Shown here: positions 62,367 to 64,000 of the stretch, one piece after another
Layout: every line of letters starts with the position of its first letter
Numbering within the stretch: position 1 is the first letter of the stretch
Source: Puffinus mauretanicus
Taxonomy: Eukaryota > Chordata > Aves > Procellariiformes > Procellariidae
Length of the DNA: 64,000 nucleotides
Assembly (NCBI GenBank): GCA_023333565.1
Contig: JAJKFH010000115.1
Span: 2,790,001-2,854,000, forward strand
Direction of reading: 5' to 3'
Notes under the pieces: model-generated
The model's database searches: none
The model's input: the letters and a program-made list of their open reading frames with translations, nothing else
What the model was told of the DNA's origin: nothing
Position numbers and translations under genes: made by a program

Positions 62367-62912
62367 ATTGTTAGTGATGAAGCACTGTATAAAATGTCAG
62401 CCCCAATTAAGCTATGGCAAAATTCCCATTCTGTAGGGTCAGGACTTCAACTGTAAAATTTTCTCGGTTATCCATACTCCATAGATTCTAATTACTTTCT
62501 AGGTTAACACATTTACAAAAGTGAAGCTTATTTATAAAATCAGTCATCCTTTTTCCACTAATCCCAACACTTCTAACACTACTGTTGTATAAAATGAGTT
62601 CTTGTTTCTTTTTAATTTTAGTTATTTTTGCCTCTTATTCAGGAACAGCAGTCAGTAAAAATGTGTGCTCATATTTGCAATTAGGTGCTCTTTCCTTATG
62701 TTTATATTCCTTTTCGATTTAAGTTTCATCACTGTCTATGCAACTGAGCTGTCTGTTCGTAATTTGAACTCCAGAATTTCAAGACACAGATTTTTAATAT
62801 AATGTGAATATTTACATCAGAAGCACCTGCATGCTACTTTAATCAGAGATCAGAAAAAAACACCATAGGATTTATAATCAGTGTCTTATGACACTTCAGA
62901 TGAAGGATCCTG
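62367..62912. other. Unannotated DNA between two palindromic repeats
   Basis: AT-rich, with no gene or recognisable element. Confidence 0.5.
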
Positions 62913-62984
62913 TGGGCCAGGGCCTCAGATGGTGTCCGGAGACATGGCTTCATTGATTTCAGTCAGCTCACCAGATGAGGACCT
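62913..62984. repeat. Imperfect palindromic ancient repeat (MITE-like)
   Basis: GTGGGCCAGGGCCTCAGATG at the left and CACCAGATGAGGACCT at the right are imperfect reverse complements around CATTGATTTCAGT. The pattern agrees with a widespread amniote palindrome ('gggccagatcctcagctggtgtaaat...cattgacttcaatgg...'). It is diverged. Confidence 0.5.
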
Positions 62985-64000
62985 CTTTCTACCTGTCCTT
63001 ATACATTTCTTTATTGCCATTCTATGGAATTAAAACATGGAGAAAAATAAAAATCAATAACTATCAAACTGAATAAATATGAGAAGACTTTGATCTCCTG
63101 CCAGATGCTTTGTGTTTAGTGAAGTACGCTAAATTTACTGCAGAAGTTCCTACTTCTGATCTATACTTTGCACATTCTTTAGACTCAAAAGAAGTCCCCT
63201 ACCTGCTCCTGTTAAGAATAAAACCTCTGTCATGACTAGTTAATTAGCTTACTCAGGCACTCCATTTTGACATAATTAAAATTTTCATCCAGTTACCTTA
63301 TTCCTAAATCTCCATTGACAGGTTCAGAACATAAATGTAGAATCCCTCCACAGGTTCACTGACTGCCTAATCTTGCCATGCCGGGTTATGATCCTTCCAG
63401 GCCTCACCAGAGCCTCACTCTGGAGGTTTCCCACAAAAATTTTAAGAGTCCTGGAGGCTGCAAAGATCTGTGCGGGAGCTGTGGCTGAAACACTTTCCCA
63501 TGTGATTAGAAATAACTAAACCAGGACAAGATGTTGCCAGCCTAGAGCACGTTCTCCCTGCGACAACCCTACTGACTATGCTTTAATACCACACACATAT
63601 TTTATTCCTACAGATAGCCATGCCCCCACTCTCCAGCATCCTCACTGTTAATCGCAGTTCCGTAAACAGGCTTGGCATTACTGCTTATCTTCTCCTCAGC
63701 AACTTTTCTGCATCAGTCCATTCACATTAATCACTTTGCATGCCAGCTCCCAAAGACTTCCTATGAACCTGTCCTCAGGCTTGGATAGATTTCCTCCTAC
63801 CAAGGTCTGGAAGGAAGCTGGGAGACCATTCCACCTCAATTTACAACTGAGGAAGCTGAATGCTGGATTTGTTTTTCATTCAACCCTCACTTCCCCCAAC
63901 CAAACCCTTTCCTTCCTCTTCACTTCTTTCTCAGAGCTCTGTGCACATGTATGATGTACACAACAATTCTCTTGAATACAGATGAAAATCAAGAAAACTA
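62985..64000. other. Unannotated DNA to window end
   Basis: Slightly more GC-balanced than the preceding part. No exon was recognised; a 72-codon frame at 63736-63954 has no motif. Confidence 0.5.

Noticed and set aside
1..64000. tRNA, rRNA, CRISPR array or bacterial operon
   Set aside because: No clover-leaf with A/B boxes, no rRNA-like conserved stretch and no regularly spaced direct repeats were seen. The 48-bp array has no spacers and degenerates like a minisatellite.

Overview
This window looks like non-coding nuclear DNA from a bird. The evidence is two CR1 LINE copies carrying the avian-type 3' terminus (ATTCTATGATTCT-like octamers), several endogenous-retrovirus LTRs of a family resembling those common in bird genomes, and otherwise AT-rich, low-CpG sequence without any recognisable multi-exon gene. 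I found no tRNA, rRNA, CRISPR or bacterial-type gene. The window could be intergenic or lie inside a very large intron; the sequence alone does not decide this.

Layout. 1-1240: unannotated AT-rich DNA. 1241-2394: a young-looking 5'-truncated CR1 (+ strand) whose reverse-transcriptase/C-terminal frame is uninterrupted for 351 codons. 2395-15029: plain DNA with a pentanucleotide microsatellite, a 14-bp perfect inverted repeat and a few faint ancient repeats. 15030-16120: a decayed CR1 (- strand) with frameshifts and a destroyed FADD catalytic motif. About 16120-17211: an apparent second-family LTR (- strand) containing a 19-bp perfect hairpin. 17212-24675: plain DNA with one CpG-richer patch near 18.4-18.6 kb. 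24676-25258: solo LTR (+). 32611-33147: solo LTR (-). 37095-39666: a complete two-LTR provirus (+), only about 2.6 kb long. 39667-64000: unannotated DNA with scattered ancient-repeat remnants, a few palindromic.

The most interesting object is the 37.1-39.7 kb element. It has two 576-578 bp LTRs, an 18-nt primer-binding site of the tRNA-Lys1,2 type, and a 1.4 kb interior with no gag, pro, pol or env. Instead, about 570 bp of the interior is a degenerate tandem array of about twelve units with a period near 48 bp (16 codons). This is the architecture of a non-autonomous LTR retrotransposon that would depend on enzymes supplied from elsewhere. Its two relatives at 24.7 and 32.6 kb are informative: one shares R-U5 with the provirus but has a different U3, while the other shares U3 but has a different R. 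This suggests modular exchange near the promoter. All four LTRs keep a perfect TGACGTCA (CRE/ATF-type) site just upstream of a TATA box.

All homology calls come from reading the sequence and from memory of family hallmarks. No database search or alignment software was used; boundaries of ancient repeats are approximate.
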